Positions 8,839 through 16,814 are shown, numbered from the stretch's first letter. The stretch: 64,000 nucleotides of DNA from Halorarum halophilum (GCF_013401515.1 NZ_CP058529.1:1178001-1242000); one strand, 5' to 3'. The notes: generated by a model from the sequence alone, not told the origin. Made by a program: numbers and translations.

Positions 8839-9249
8839 TCAAACGGGGACTAACATGACGGGGATGGCGTGTGTTTCGAGAACCGTTTCCGTCATACTGG
8901 AGTGCATGAGGTCGTCGAGGAAGTCGTGTTCACGGTCACCCATGACGACGAATTCGTAGTCTCGGTCGGAGTCCAGTATCGCGTCGGTGAGGAGTTTCTC
9001 TTCCGAGACGTTCGTCCGATCCGAGAACCCACCTCTCGTATCGATCTCCACTTCGAAGGTAAGGTCCGGAGCCGTTCGCCGGATCACCGTCTCGATCTCG
9101 TCGCGGATCTGCTGGACGGACTCCTCCTCCGACTCCTGAACGTGGTACACGAACAGGTCGTGGTCGCTCACTGCTGCTTGTTCAACGGCGAACTCCAGGA
9201 CGTTGCTCCGGTGCTCGGAACCCCCGAACGCGACGAAGATCGTTCCCAT
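8839..9249 (-). CDS. UspA family universal stress protein
   Basis: 136 aa, the usual length for a single Usp domain. The N-terminal strand and nucleotide-site region read MGTIFVAFGGSEHRSNVLEF, and the middle is a standard alpha/beta arrangement. The C-terminal ATP-binding region, normally G-2x-G-9x-G(S/T), is altered: FVVMGDREHDFLDDLMHSSMTETVLETHAIPVMLVP keeps the flanking strands but not a clean glycine motif. It may therefore be a non-ATP-binding Usp. It is monocistronic. Usp proteins are cytosolic and respond to starvation or stress. Confidence 0.85.
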   Translation of the reverse strand: MGTIFVAFGGSEHRSNVLEFAVEQAAVSDHDLFVYHVQESEEESVQQIRDEIETVIRRTAPDLTFEVEIDTRGGFSDRTNVSEEKLLTDAILDSDRDYEFVVMGDREHDFLDDLMHSSMTETVLETHAIPVMLVPV

Positions 9250-9691
9250 ACGCCTCCTTGGACGGCGACTCCCTTTAGCGACTTGGCGACCGTGACCGTT
9301 ACGCGCCCGGCATTTAGCTCGGCCGACGTCGTCTGTTCCTGAAAGGAACTCTCGAACGCCGAGAACAACACCGAGCGAAGTACGGTCTCGATCACGCTCT
9401 TGAATTTCGTTTGGTTCAGTAGCAGTCTACTTCGCAGTCGGTCACCGGTCGGTGACGACTGCTACATTTCGGTGGGCCCCTTCCTTGGCGTAGTGTGATG
9501 ACAGGGGTGAAGGACGAGCTCGATCGTCGACGCACGTGTGACCCTCTACAGCTCCCGAGATCTCACAGTATGCATCCGCTCTCACAGGCAGTGGAAGACG
9601 TACTGACGGCGTGGCTGCCGTCCATTCCCGAGGAACGCCTCGTGGTTCGCATACGGATTTCATCCGGCCGCTGTCCCGAGCGAACCCCACC
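9250..9691. other. Intergenic with an inverted repeat
   Basis: 442 bp with no convincing gene. At 9434-9462 lies a near-perfect inverted repeat (arms GCAGTCGGTCACC and GGTGACGACTGC, with one unpaired base), which could be an operator or an RNA hairpin. It is ~230 bp upstream of the DUF7344 winged-helix gene. Short frames on either strand have no family resemblance. Confidence 0.4.
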
Positions 9692-10051
9692 ATGGACCAC
9701 CAGCGATCAATTCCTACTGAGACGGTAGACCAGTTACTGAGCCCCCTCGCAAACTCACGCTGCAGGGATGCGATCACCTGCATGAGAGCAGAGTCGGCGG
9801 AGGTGTTCTCCATCAGTGACCTCGCGAGCGAACTCAGCACGGGGTCCGATGGGGAACCAGACCGGGTCGTGATCCAGTCACACCACTCGATCCTCCCCAG
9901 GCTCGCCGACGCCGATGTCGTGACCCACGACCCGGAATCGAACACGGTCCAGTATCGGGGGGCATTCCGAATTGAAATCCCTGCTGGACTGCCTCCAAAC
10001 CGCGAGCCAACAGATGGATGTGGAGTTCTGACCGATTCTCCTGCCTGGTAG
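9692..10051 (+). CDS. DUF7344-type winged-helix protein
   Basis: 119 aa from the ATG at 9692 (MDHQRSIPTE); the upstream extension to 9611 is not protein-like. The domain has the haloarchaeal DUF7344 pattern: LLSPLANSRCRDAITCM (helix 1), FSISDLASEL (helix 2), VVIQSHHSILPRLADADVVT (recognition helix and wing) and a closing strand NTVQYRGAF. Such proteins are small, probably DNA-binding, and often lie near Bat or HalOD1 genes. A second member lies at 10916-11224 and a partial-looking one at 32920-33234. The target is unknown. Confidence 0.75.
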   Translation: MDHQRSIPTETVDQLLSPLANSRCRDAITCMRAESAEVFSISDLASELSTGSDGEPDRVVIQSHHSILPRLADADVVTHDPESNTVQYRGAFRIEIPAGLPPNREPTDGCGVLTDSPAW

Positions 10052-10168
10052 ATCCCAGCCGACCGGCCAATCCTCCCGGGAATCTACTGGTAGGGATTAG
10101 ACAACGAGACAACAGCGTTCCAGCGCGAGGAGGGAACGTGTTAGGAGCCCTCACACCGTAGGTCAGCT

Positions 10169-10684
10169 ATGGGTCGTGACCTGGACGATGTCGATCGGAG
10201 TATTCTCTATCTGCTGCAGAGAGATGCTCGAAACACGACAGCACAGGACATCGCCGACACCGCTGGCGTCTCGCCGAGCACCGTTCGCAACCGAATCGAC
10301 CAGCTCGAAGCGGACGGGATCATCAAAGGCTACCACCCGGAGATCGACTACGAAGCGGCCAATCTCCCGCTACAGGTGACGTTCGTCATCAGTGCACCAC
10401 CCACCGAACTCCCCGACATCTCGGAGCAAATTCGGGGCATTCAGGGCGTCATCGACGTTCGCGAGATGCTCACCGGCCGTCGGAACGTCCACGTCGACGT
10501 CGTCGGGACGAGCACGGCCGACATCACCAGAATCACCGATGCCATTCACGACATCGGAATCGAAATCGATAGTTCGGAGATGATGCGACGCCGGCACGTG
10601 CAGCCGTTCAACCACTTCTTCCTGCAGGGGTCGGAGTTGGAGGACGCGCACGGCGAAGGGGATGTGGACGACACCGAGTCGTAG
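10169..10684 (+). CDS. Lrp/AsnC family transcriptional regulator
   Basis: 171 aa. An N-terminal HTH (residues ~5-60: LDDVDRSILYLLQRDARN, then AQDIADTAGVSPSTVRNRID) is followed by a RAM/AsnC ligand domain (FVISAPPTELPDISEQIRGI, then VDVVGTSTADITRITDAI). The C-terminus (RRRHVQPFNHFF plus an acidic tail) is longer than in classical Lrp and is typical of haloarchaeal Lrp-like regulators. It stands alone with its own upstream gap. The effector, usually an amino acid in this family, is not predictable here. Confidence 0.9.
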   Translation: MGRDLDDVDRSILYLLQRDARNTTAQDIADTAGVSPSTVRNRIDQLEADGIIKGYHPEIDYEAANLPLQVTFVISAPPTELPDISEQIRGIQGVIDVREMLTGRRNVHVDVVGTSTADITRITDAIHDIGIEIDSSEMMRRRHVQPFNHFFLQGSELEDAHGEGDVDDTES

Positions 10685-10915
10685 GTGACCGCACTCGTGG
10701 CGTGGTGTGTTTTCCACAGATTTCCAGTGATATCTTGAGAGAATACACACCCCTCAGAACAGAAATCGTGATTCTACGCCCTGTAATTGCGGATACTCGA
10801 ACGTGGTTGCCTACGTTCACAACATCGTTATCTACCGGTCAGTGCATCCCTTCGATGAGGAAGTGAGGCCGGTCGAGAAACCGACCGACTCTCGCTTGGG
10901 ACCCCCTCAGCGATC

Positions 10916-11224
10916 ATGAACGACTTCACCTTCGATGCGCTGGCGAACGGGCACCGACGAACGCTCCTGGTCGAGCTGTTCGAATCACGTTCCCACGAGG
11001 ACACCATTCACGTTCCCACGGATAGGGATTCGAGAGCGGACGACCCCGACCGTCAACGGATGGCGCTGTATCACACGCATCTGCCCAAACTCGTGGATTA
11101 TGGCTTCGTCCGATGGAACGAGAATACACACGAGATTTGCCGAGGGTCACGGTTCGAGGAGATCCGACCGCTCCTCGAAGTCGTCGTCGACTGCGCCGAC
11201 GGGGAACTCGTGGAACAGCGGTAA
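10916..11224 (+). CDS. DUF7344-type winged-helix protein
   Basis: 102 aa from the ATG at 10916. It matches the DUF7344 layout: FDALANGHRRTLLVELFES, then RQRMALYHTHLPKLVDYGFV, then a wing strand (WNENTHEICRGSRFEEI). The motif MALYHTHLPKL is the hallmark of these haloarchaeal regulators. It is followed after 11 bp by the start of an open, start-codon-less HalOD1 frame (11236-11526). The two may once have formed a regulatory pair or a single fused gene; a fusion would need loss of the stop at 11222-11224. Confidence 0.75.
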   Translation: MNDFTFDALANGHRRTLLVELFESRSHEDTIHVPTDRDSRADDPDRQRMALYHTHLPKLVDYGFVRWNENTHEICRGSRFEEIRPLLEVVVDCADGELVEQR

Positions 11225-11235
11225 CACTCAGCTAG

Positions 11236-11526
11236 TCCCATAACGAACCGACGTACTTCGATGGAGTCCAGCCAGCCGTTCCCACGGTCCTACCAGTTTC
11301 CACTCCAATAAGGGAACAAGCAAGTGCGATCGTCGTTGAATCCGTCCCCCGGGAGTTGACTGTCGGCCCGACCGATCTTCCCGAGCAGTTGTACTCAGTC
11401 CTCGACCCGGATGCCCTGGACTCGTTGTTCGCGGGGAGAGAGAATACGGCAGACCCAGTGATGTTCTCGCATTGTGGCTACGACGGAACCGTGACCGGAG
11501 GTGGAGATGTGATTCTCGAAAGTTGA
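11236..11526 (+). pseudogene. HalOD1 domain remnant without a start codon
   Basis: An open frame of 96 codons follows an in-frame TAG at 11233. Its second half is clearly HalOD1: ASAIVVESVPRELTVGPTDL, LYSVLDPDALDSLF and MFSHCGYDGTVTGGGDVIL, ending in TGA at 11524-11526. No in-frame ATG or GTG precedes the domain; the first candidate is a TTG inside it. The upstream residues (PIREQ-) still read as the usual lead-in to HalOD1, which argues that the original start was lost. It is probably a decayed gene. Translation by read-through from the DUF7344 gene is possible but not supported. Confidence 0.55.
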
Positions 11527-11641
11527 ATCATCTCCTCTTGCAATAGGGTGTACCGAGACGACGGAGCAGGGCTACCGTTTAGCTTCGTCGCGTATCACGC
11601 AAGTTGTTACTGCTGTACAACATGACGGAGGAAAACCCTGG

Positions 11642-11758
11642 ATGAGTTCGAACGAATCACATCAGCTACTGCCGAACGAACGGTATGAGAAACCACGGGG
11701 CCGGGATGGTCTACCGTTCGGACTTCGGCCGCTCCTGTCGAACTATACCGGTTATTAG
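11642..11758 (+). CDS. Possible 38-aa small protein (tentative)
   Basis: An ATG at 11642 with a GGAGG purine tract about 11 bases upstream opens a 38-codon frame ending in TAG at 11756-11758. The peptide has no recognisable domain and overlaps the 3' end of the convergent TauE gene by 4 bp. It is listed only because the ribosome-binding-like tract and clean start are present in an otherwise empty gap (11527-11754). It could be chance. Confidence 0.2.
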   Translation: MSSNESHQLLPNERYEKPRGRDGLPFGLRPLLSNYTGY

Positions 11759-12744
11759 TGGGTCAGTGACGACCCACGCTCTCGATTCTCTCTGAGCGCA
11801 GCGATCGACGTGCGGACGATCGCACCACTGACCACGACCGCGGTTCCGAAGATGAGGACTGTACTCCCAGTTCCAAGCATCCCAACGCCGTATGCGACAC
11901 TCACCTGCTTACTTGCGGTGTCGACACTCCCCGAGAGCAGCATCACTGCGAAGTATCCCTTGATGTCAGCCTCGTTTACCAGCCGTGTCGCACTCGCACC
12001 GATGCGAGCACCGAGCGCGCTCCCGCCGAGTAACGCGGCGACAACGGGAATATCGACGGCGTTCGACTGGGCGTAGACGAACGTCCCGAACGCACCCGAA
12101 ACCGAGATCTGGAGGATACTGGTCCCAGCAGCGATTGCAGCGGGTATGCCGAACCCGGAGACCATGACGGGGAGCAGAAGGAATCCCCCACCGACGCCGA
12201 GACATCCAGAGAGAACGCCGATCGCCGACCCAACAGCAAGGATAACCCACACTGAGACGGTCGCACCGCCAGGTAGCGACACCATTGGCGGGATCTGGAT
12301 GGCCCGAACCCTGGTAGCGACTCGGCCCGTTCCCGCATCTGTACCGTCAGTACGGGCATCTCGGAGGACGGTGAGGCCGACGGCACCGAGAAGTCCGACG
12401 TACACCACGCCGATGACGACGTCGGCGCTGCCGAGATCCGCAAGCAGGAACACGACCCGGGTGCCGACCTCGATACCGAACGTCAGTCCGAGAATCATCA
12501 CCGTCGCCAGTTTGTAGCTGACCTGGCCGTGATCACGGTGTCTGAGCGCACCAATGACACTGGTGCCGAAGACGAACGCGAGTCCGCTCCCGACGGCCAC
12601 CGGTGCCGGATATCCGATCACCAACAGCGCTGGCGTCACGAGGAACGACCCGCCCATCCCGAAGAACCCGAAGAGAATGCCGATGAGCAGGCCGAATCCG
12701 ACGAAGAGACCGATCATCGAGATACCGAGGCCAAGGAGTTCCAC
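11755..12744 (-). CDS. TauE/SafE family (sulfite exporter-like) permease
   Basis: 329 aa from a GTG at 12744, only 2 bp after the stop of the small membrane-protein gene, so translation is probably coupled. It has the two-half layout of TauE/SafE (Pfam TauE): half one has GILFGFFGMGGSFLVTPALL and half two GVLSGCLGVGGGFLLLPVMV, each with its glycine-rich signature, over eight or so helices. Family members export sulfite, sulfoacetate or related organosulfur anions. The operon partner is a FAD oxidoreductase, so the exported compound may be its product (inference). It is the last gene of a three-gene leftward operon. Confidence 0.9.
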   Translation of the reverse strand: MELLGLGISMIGLFVGFGLLIGILFGFFGMGGSFLVTPALLVIGYPAPVAVGSGLAFVFGTSVIGALRHRDHGQVSYKLATVMILGLTFGIEVGTRVVFLLADLGSADVVIGVVYVGLLGAVGLTVLRDARTDGTDAGTGRVATRVRAIQIPPMVSLPGGATVSVWVILAVGSAIGVLSGCLGVGGGFLLLPVMVSGFGIPAAIAAGTSILQISVSGAFGTFVYAQSNAVDIPVVAALLGGSALGARIGASATRLVNEADIKGYFAVMLLSGSVDTASKQVSVAYGVGMLGTGSTVLIFGTAVVVSGAIVRTSIAALRENRERGSSLTH

Positions 12745-12746
12745 GG

Positions 12747-12989
12747 TCAGGTGCTCACGAGTATCTCACGGGCGGCCGGGCTAGCAACCCGCGCCAGCGC
12801 CCCGTATCCGACGTACAGCACGAGCGCTTCCGCCAGGACGTAACCGACCGTGGCAGCGGCCCGCCCGGACTCATTGAACACGGGGCCGATCAGCAGGACG
12901 CTCAGCGATAATACCAGTACACCCAACAGTACGTTCGAGGCTGTCGATACCCTCCAGACTGCCGCGAATCCGGCGTCCCTATCACTCAT
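12747..12989 (-). CDS. Small two-helix membrane protein in TauE operon
   Basis: 80 aa from the ATG at 12989 (a frame to 13001 exists but lies further inside the upstream gene). Two hydrophobic segments: SNVLLGVLVLSLSVLLIGPVF and AAATVGYVLAEALVLYVGYG. The start overlaps the end of the FAD oxidoreductase gene by 8 bp, and the stop is 2 bp before the TauE start, so all three are tightly coupled. Small haloarchaeal membrane proteins of this size often sit beside sulfite-exporter-like genes. It may be a subunit of the transporter (inference). No catalytic residues are seen. Confidence 0.7.
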   Translation of the reverse strand: MSDRDAGFAAVWRVSTASNVLLGVLVLSLSVLLIGPVFNESGRAAATVGYVLAEALVLYVGYGALARVASPAAREILVST

Positions 12990-14415
12990 GGCATCTTCCA
13001 CCGTCGGCTCGAACGTTTTCGGACGGCGCGATGTTCTGATTGAGGCTGAACAGATTCGTCGGGTCGTACTCGTCCTTTAGCGCGACCAACCGCTCGTACG
13101 TCGGTCCGAACGTGGACCGCATCATGTCGTCGCCCTCTTCGAGGAATCCCGGGAAGTTCAGGTACACCGAGCCGTCCGAGAACTGGCGCATGTCGTCGAG
13201 ACAGTCCCGCACCCACTCGACGTTGGCGTCGTCGTTCTCCGGGCGTTCCCAGTTCGCTTCGACGCCCAGCAGGAAGGGCGCGTGTCGCCCCGCGAACGCG
13301 CTGTCCTCGACGCCAACCTGGGCGATTGCGCCACCCAACTGCCAGACATCCACTGTCGAGAGCGGTGAAGGTGCCACATCGGACCAGTAGACGATTCGAT
13401 CGATGGCGGACTCCGACAGGCCGTCGAGGTACAGTGACTTCCAGTAGTAGCGCATCCCGTCGGGGTAGTCCTCGTCGAAGAGTTGCTGGAACTCGACGTA
13501 CGGCATCGGTTCACTGAAGTCGGCGATCGGCTCGGCGATCCCTCGCAAGGGTGCCAGTGCGCGTTCGCCGTCCGCGACCGGGCCCGCGTAACAGCCCGCG
13601 ATCGCTATCTTGGATTCGAGCACCGCATCTGTTGGGAAGAGGTCCTCGTCGGGCATCACACCGGACAGAGTGAGCAAGCTTACTTCCGGGGGCGCATCCG
13701 CGACGTAGTCGCGGTAGGCTCCCAGAACCTCGACCATCCGGTCACCCGAATAGAACACGAGGCAGATCGCCACGTCCGGGCCGACCGGGTGGAGGTCGAA
13801 CTCGAAGCCGGTGACCACCCCGAAGTTGCCGCCGCCACCACGGAGTCCCCAGAAGAGGTCCGAGTTCTCGTCCCCGCTGGCGGTCATGTACTCGCCGCCC
13901 GCCGTGACCAGATTTACGGATGCGAGGTTGTCACAGGTCAAGCCGTACTCGCAGCGGAGATGACCGATGCCACCACCGAGCGTCAATCCAGCGACCCCCG
14001 TCTCCGAGACGGCCCCTCCAGGCGTTGCCAGCCCGAAGGCCTGGGTTTCGCGGTCCACATCCGCCCACGTGGCACCGGCCTGGACCCGTGCCGTCCGTGC
14101 GTCAGGGTTTATCCACACGCCCCTCATCTCGGAGAGATCGATCACGAGCCCGTCGTCGCAGACGGCGGTTCCGGCGACGTTGTGGCCACCGCCACGTACC
14201 GCGACCAGGAGATCGTTCTCGCGCGCGAAGTCCACCGCGCTGATGACGTCTCCGACGCCTCGACATCGCGCAATCAGGGCCGGACGCTTGTCGATCATCC
14301 CGTTCCACACCGTGCGCGCGTCGTCGTAGTCGGCGTCGTCGGGACGAATCAGGCCGCCGTGGAATTCTGCTTCGAACCGTTCGATCCGTTCGGCGGGGAT
14401 GACGTGTTGTGCCAT
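12982..14415 (-). CDS. FAD-binding oxidoreductase, BBE-like (VAO/PCMH fold)
   Basis: 477 aa from the ATG at 14415 (MAQHVIPAER). The FAD-binding PCMH domain spans ~45-215: RGGGHNVAG has a His at about residue 78, the usual site of 8-alpha-histidyl FAD; LGGGIGHLRCEYGLTCDN and LRGGGGNFGVVTGFEFDLHP follow. The cysteine used for bicovalent flavin in berberine-bridge enzymes is not at its usual place, so attachment is probably by His only. The C-terminal BBE segment is present (YDPTNLFSLNQNI). The family oxidises alcohols, sugars or alkaloid-like amines with O2. It is the first gene of a three-gene operon with a small membrane protein and TauE, divergent from a DUF1724-like regulator. The substrate is unknown. 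Confidence 0.88.
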   Translation of the reverse strand: MAQHVIPAERIERFEAEFHGGLIRPDDADYDDARTVWNGMIDKRPALIARCRGVGDVISAVDFARENDLLVAVRGGGHNVAGTAVCDDGLVIDLSEMRGVWINPDARTARVQAGATWADVDRETQAFGLATPGGAVSETGVAGLTLGGGIGHLRCEYGLTCDNLASVNLVTAGGEYMTASGDENSDLFWGLRGGGGNFGVVTGFEFDLHPVGPDVAICLVFYSGDRMVEVLGAYRDYVADAPPEVSLLTLSGVMPDEDLFPTDAVLESKIAIAGCYAGPVADGERALAPLRGIAEPIADFSEPMPYVEFQQLFDEDYPDGMRYYWKSLYLDGLSESAIDRIVYWSDVAPSPLSTVDVWQLGGAIAQVGVEDSAFAGRHAPFLLGVEANWERPENDDANVEWVRDCLDDMRQFSDGSVYLNFPGFLEEGDDMMRSTFGPTYERLVALKDEYDPTNLFSLNQNIAPSENVRADGGRCHE

Positions 14416-14503
14416 GCAGAAGTGGACGACAGCGCGGGTATTGGCCTCACCCATCGAGTGGAGTTCGGTGTCGAGAGTACCGTTTCAGGCAGTGAGACGA
14501 ATT

Positions 14504-14515
14504 CCAGAGCGCGTA
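14504..14515 (+). repeat. Recurrent motif CCAGAGCGCGTA, copy 1
   Basis: This 12-mer lies in the divergent gap between the FAD oxidoreductase and the regulator gene. The identical 12-mer recurs at 32863-32874, and its last 11 bases recur at 35731-35741, all in non-coding DNA and each followed by a CGGG- or TCGG-type stretch. It may be an operator or a relic of a mobile-element end. Confidence 0.4.
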
Positions 14516-14564
14516 CGGGATAGAGTTACTATCAGTGACAGCCACTGTCTAGCGAGTGGGCCAC

Positions 14565-15476
14565 ATGATCCCTGACCAAGACGACCGATTGGAGGACGAT
14601 GGCCGCCCGCCACCTGGCTCGCCGGTCTTCGAGGCGATCCTGGAAAACGAGCGAAACCGCCGCTATCTCGGCAAGCGCCTGGACGCCGCGGGCGATCGCA
14701 TCGATACAGAACTCCTCGGAGACATCATCAGACTCGAACCCATCCTCGAAGCGCTACTGGAAGAACCGCTCGATCGCCGGGAGATCGAACAGCGACTCGA
14801 CGTCTCGCGGGCGACGAGCCACCGCTACACGCAGTGGCTCGACGAGCACGAATTCGTTGAGAAAGTCGATGGGCGATTCCAACTGACCTGGCGCGGCGAG
14901 GTCGTCGCAGAGGAGGTGCTCCGGTTCGAAGCGAACATACGGACGGCGCACAGACTGACCCCGCTTCTCGACGTGATCTGTGAGGACCACCGGGAGTTCG
15001 TCGTCGAACCGTTCGTCGACGCGACGATCACCGTCGCCGAACCTGACGATCCCTACAGGCCGGTCGAGCGGTTCATCGCACTCGTCGACGAGTCGGAGAC
15101 GTTTCGGGGGTTCAATACGACGCACATGGCTCCGCTGGTCCTCGGCGAGTTCCACCAGCGGGTGTTCGACGATACCGACACCGAGATCATCTATCTTCCA
15201 CATATCGTGGAGAAACTGTTCGAGACGTACCCGGAGCGCGCCCAGGAATCGATCGACCGCGGGCATCTGACACTCCGGACGCGTGATGAACTGCCGTACG
15301 GCCTCGCTCTCTTCGACGAGCGTGTCGGTATCGGCGGCTACGACGAAACCACCGGTCTCATGCAGGTGTTCGTCGATACGGATTCGCCGATCGCGTGTGA
15401 GTGGGCGGAGCGCGTCTACACATCGGTCAGAGCAGATTCGAACCCGCTCGATGAGAAGACGGATCTGACTCGGTGA
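14565..15476 (+). CDS. HTH transcriptional regulator, DUF1724/FaeA-like family (paralog 2)
   Basis: About 303 aa from the ATG at 14565 (a GTG at 14556 is also in frame). It aligns without gaps over most of its length with the protein at 919-1827: both share GSP-(V/I)-(F/L)-EA(I/V)L, an identical RLDVSRATSHR recognition stretch, DDPYRPVERFI and the FDERVGIGGYD loop. It has an N-terminal winged helix and a C-terminal DUF1724-like sensor domain. It is divergent from the FAD oxidoreductase/TauE operon across a 149-bp gap that holds a CAGTG/CACTG inverted repeat near 14534, a plausible operator. Probable local regulator of that operon. Confidence 0.85.
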   Translation: MIPDQDDRLEDDGRPPPGSPVFEAILENERNRRYLGKRLDAAGDRIDTELLGDIIRLEPILEALLEEPLDRREIEQRLDVSRATSHRYTQWLDEHEFVEKVDGRFQLTWRGEVVAEEVLRFEANIRTAHRLTPLLDVICEDHREFVVEPFVDATITVAEPDDPYRPVERFIALVDESETFRGFNTTHMAPLVLGEFHQRVFDDTDTEIIYLPHIVEKLFETYPERAQESIDRGHLTLRTRDELPYGLALFDERVGIGGYDETTGLMQVFVDTDSPIACEWAERVYTSVRADSNPLDEKTDLTR

Positions 15477-15790
15477 TATGCTCTCGGTGTGGGCGGAAGA
15501 ACTCGTCGTGCATCCCGTTACGCCCCACGACTGCGACACCTGCTACTTTTCCAAGTCTGTGTCCTGTTTACAGGTCGAACGTCAAAACTGCACCTCGCAT
15601 CTACGACATCAGCGGAACTTCGGATCAGTAAGCGATTGGTTTTCTCTGTAGTCACCAGTCTGGATGTACGCGAATTCTGGTGATAGCTACTCGTTCGTTC
15701 GACCATCGAACGAAATCAAATCCGGCAGCCAAAGTCGTTTTATAAGCGACTTACCGCCTCATGTCGGATTTTAATCGTTCGGAAAACGAA
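15477..15790. other. Intergenic at accessory/core boundary
   Basis: 314 bp with no convincing gene. AT content is high. At 15732-15752 an inverted repeat (AAGTCG and CGACTT) encloses a TATA-like TTTTATAA. Just before the tRNA, on its 3' side, a T-rich stretch in the tRNA sense (TTCGTTTTCC) may act as a terminator. No second copy of the tRNA 3' end, as expected at an integration site, was found in the window. Confidence 0.4.
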
Positions 15791-15865
15791 TGGGCGCTGC
15801 AGGATTTGAACCCGCGACAGCCTGGTCCGAAGCCAGGTACTCTGTCCAAGCTGAGCTAAGCGCCC
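15791..15865 (-). tRNA. tRNA-Arg (anticodon TCG)
   Basis: A 75-nt cloverleaf on the minus strand including the discriminator base A. The 7-bp acceptor stem pairs GGGCGCT with AGCGCCC. The D arm is GCTC/GAGT. The anticodon arm is CCTGG-CTTCGGA-CCAGG, giving anticodon TCG, which reads CGA. The T arm is GCGGG-TTCAAAT-CCTGC with one G-U pair. No CCA is encoded. It lies where gene-poor accessory DNA on the left meets dense core genes on the right, with its 3' end facing the accessory side. Confidence 0.95.
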
Positions 15866-15900
15866 GTACACCGTCGTACACTCGGGTCGCCTTTAACTCC
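15866..15900 (-). promoter_or_regulatory. Probable promoter of tRNA-Arg
   Basis: On the minus strand, a GAGTTAAAGG box is centred about 28 bp upstream of the tRNA 5' end. That fits a haloarchaeal BRE/TATA element spaced for transcription starting at or near the tRNA. Confidence 0.4.
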
Positions 15901-15971
15901 CGCGTTTCGGCCCGACCGCCGAGACCCGTGTCGCGTCATTTATCACGACACCGGCGGGACACGGTGACGAC

Positions 15972-16814
15972 ATGGGGGACACGCGGGCGCTGGCGGGCGG
16001 CTTGCTCGAACTCACCCGACCCGGCAACGCCGTCGCCGCGGGCGCGCTCACGTTCATCGGCGCGTTCGTCGGCGGCGGCCTCCAGCCGATTCCCGTCACC
16101 CTGGCGGTCGCGGCGACCGTGTTCGCCGTCGCCGCGGGCAACGCGGCGAACGATTACTTCGATCGCGACATCGACCGCGTCAACCGGCCGGATCGACCCA
16201 TTCCGAGCGGCCGGGTCACGCCCCGGACGGCGGCGACGTTCGCCGGCGTGCTGTTCCTCGGCGCTGTCGTCGCCGCGGCCACGCTGCCGATGCTCGCGCT
16301 CGCCATCGCCGTCGTAAACCTGCTCGCGCTCCTCGCCTACACGGAGCTGTTCAAGGGGCTCCCCGGCGTCGGCAACGCGGTCGTCGCGTACCTCACCGGG
16401 AGCACGTTCCTCTTCGGCGCCGCTGCGGTGGGGGCGCTCGGGCCGGACGTCTGGGTGCTGTTCGGGCTGGCGGCCGTCGCGACGTTCGCCCGCGAGCTCG
16501 TGAAGGACGTCGAGGACGTGGCCGGCGACCGCGAGGAGGGGCTCCGGACGTTGCCCATCGTCGCCGGCGAGCGGGCGACGCTCACTCTCGCCGTCGCCGT
16601 CATGGTCATCGGCGCGGCGGCGAGCGCGTTCCCCTACGCCCGGGGGACGTTCGGTGTCGCGTACCTCGCGCTGGTGGTGCCCGCTGACGCGGTGATGGTC
16701 GGGGCGACCGCGTGGGGCTTCAGGGACCCGGGAACCGCCCAGCGGTGGCTCAAACGGGGGACGTTCCTCGCCGCGACCGCGTTCGTCGTCGGACGGCTCG
16801 CCGTCGCCGGCTGA
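15972..16814 (+). CDS. Digeranylgeranylglyceryl phosphate synthase (UbiA family)
   Basis: 280 aa, about eight to nine membrane helices. It transfers the second geranylgeranyl group to geranylgeranylglyceryl phosphate in archaeal ether-lipid synthesis, in the cytoplasmic membrane. The first Asp-rich motif is NDYFDRDIDRVNRPDRPIPS (about residues 57-76), the second is ELVKDVEDVAGDREEG (about 177-192), and the N-terminus is ELTRPGNAVAAG. Length and motifs match archaeal DGGGP synthases rather than MenA or heme O synthase. A TATA-like TTTATC at ~15937 sits ~34 bp before the ATG, in keeping with a short or absent leader. Confidence 0.92.
   Translation: MGDTRALAGGLLELTRPGNAVAAGALTFIGAFVGGGLQPIPVTLAVAATVFAVAAGNAANDYFDRDIDRVNRPDRPIPSGRVTPRTAATFAGVLFLGAVVAAATLPMLALAIAVVNLLALLAYTELFKGLPGVGNAVVAYLTGSTFLFGAAAVGALGPDVWVLFGLAAVATFARELVKDVEDVAGDREEGLRTLPIVAGERATLTLAVAVMVIGAAASAFPYARGTFGVAYLALVVPADAVMVGATAWGFRDPGTAQRWLKRGTFLAATAFVVGRLAVAG

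Noticed and set aside
13483-14523. A 346-codon frame opposite the FAD oxidoreductase
   Set aside because: Antisense to a gene with clear FAD motifs; its composition is not protein-like and it has no family signature.
15477-15790. A tRNA 3'-end duplicate marking an integration site
   Set aside because: I looked for the last ~20 bases of tRNA-Arg in the left region and saw no copy within the window.
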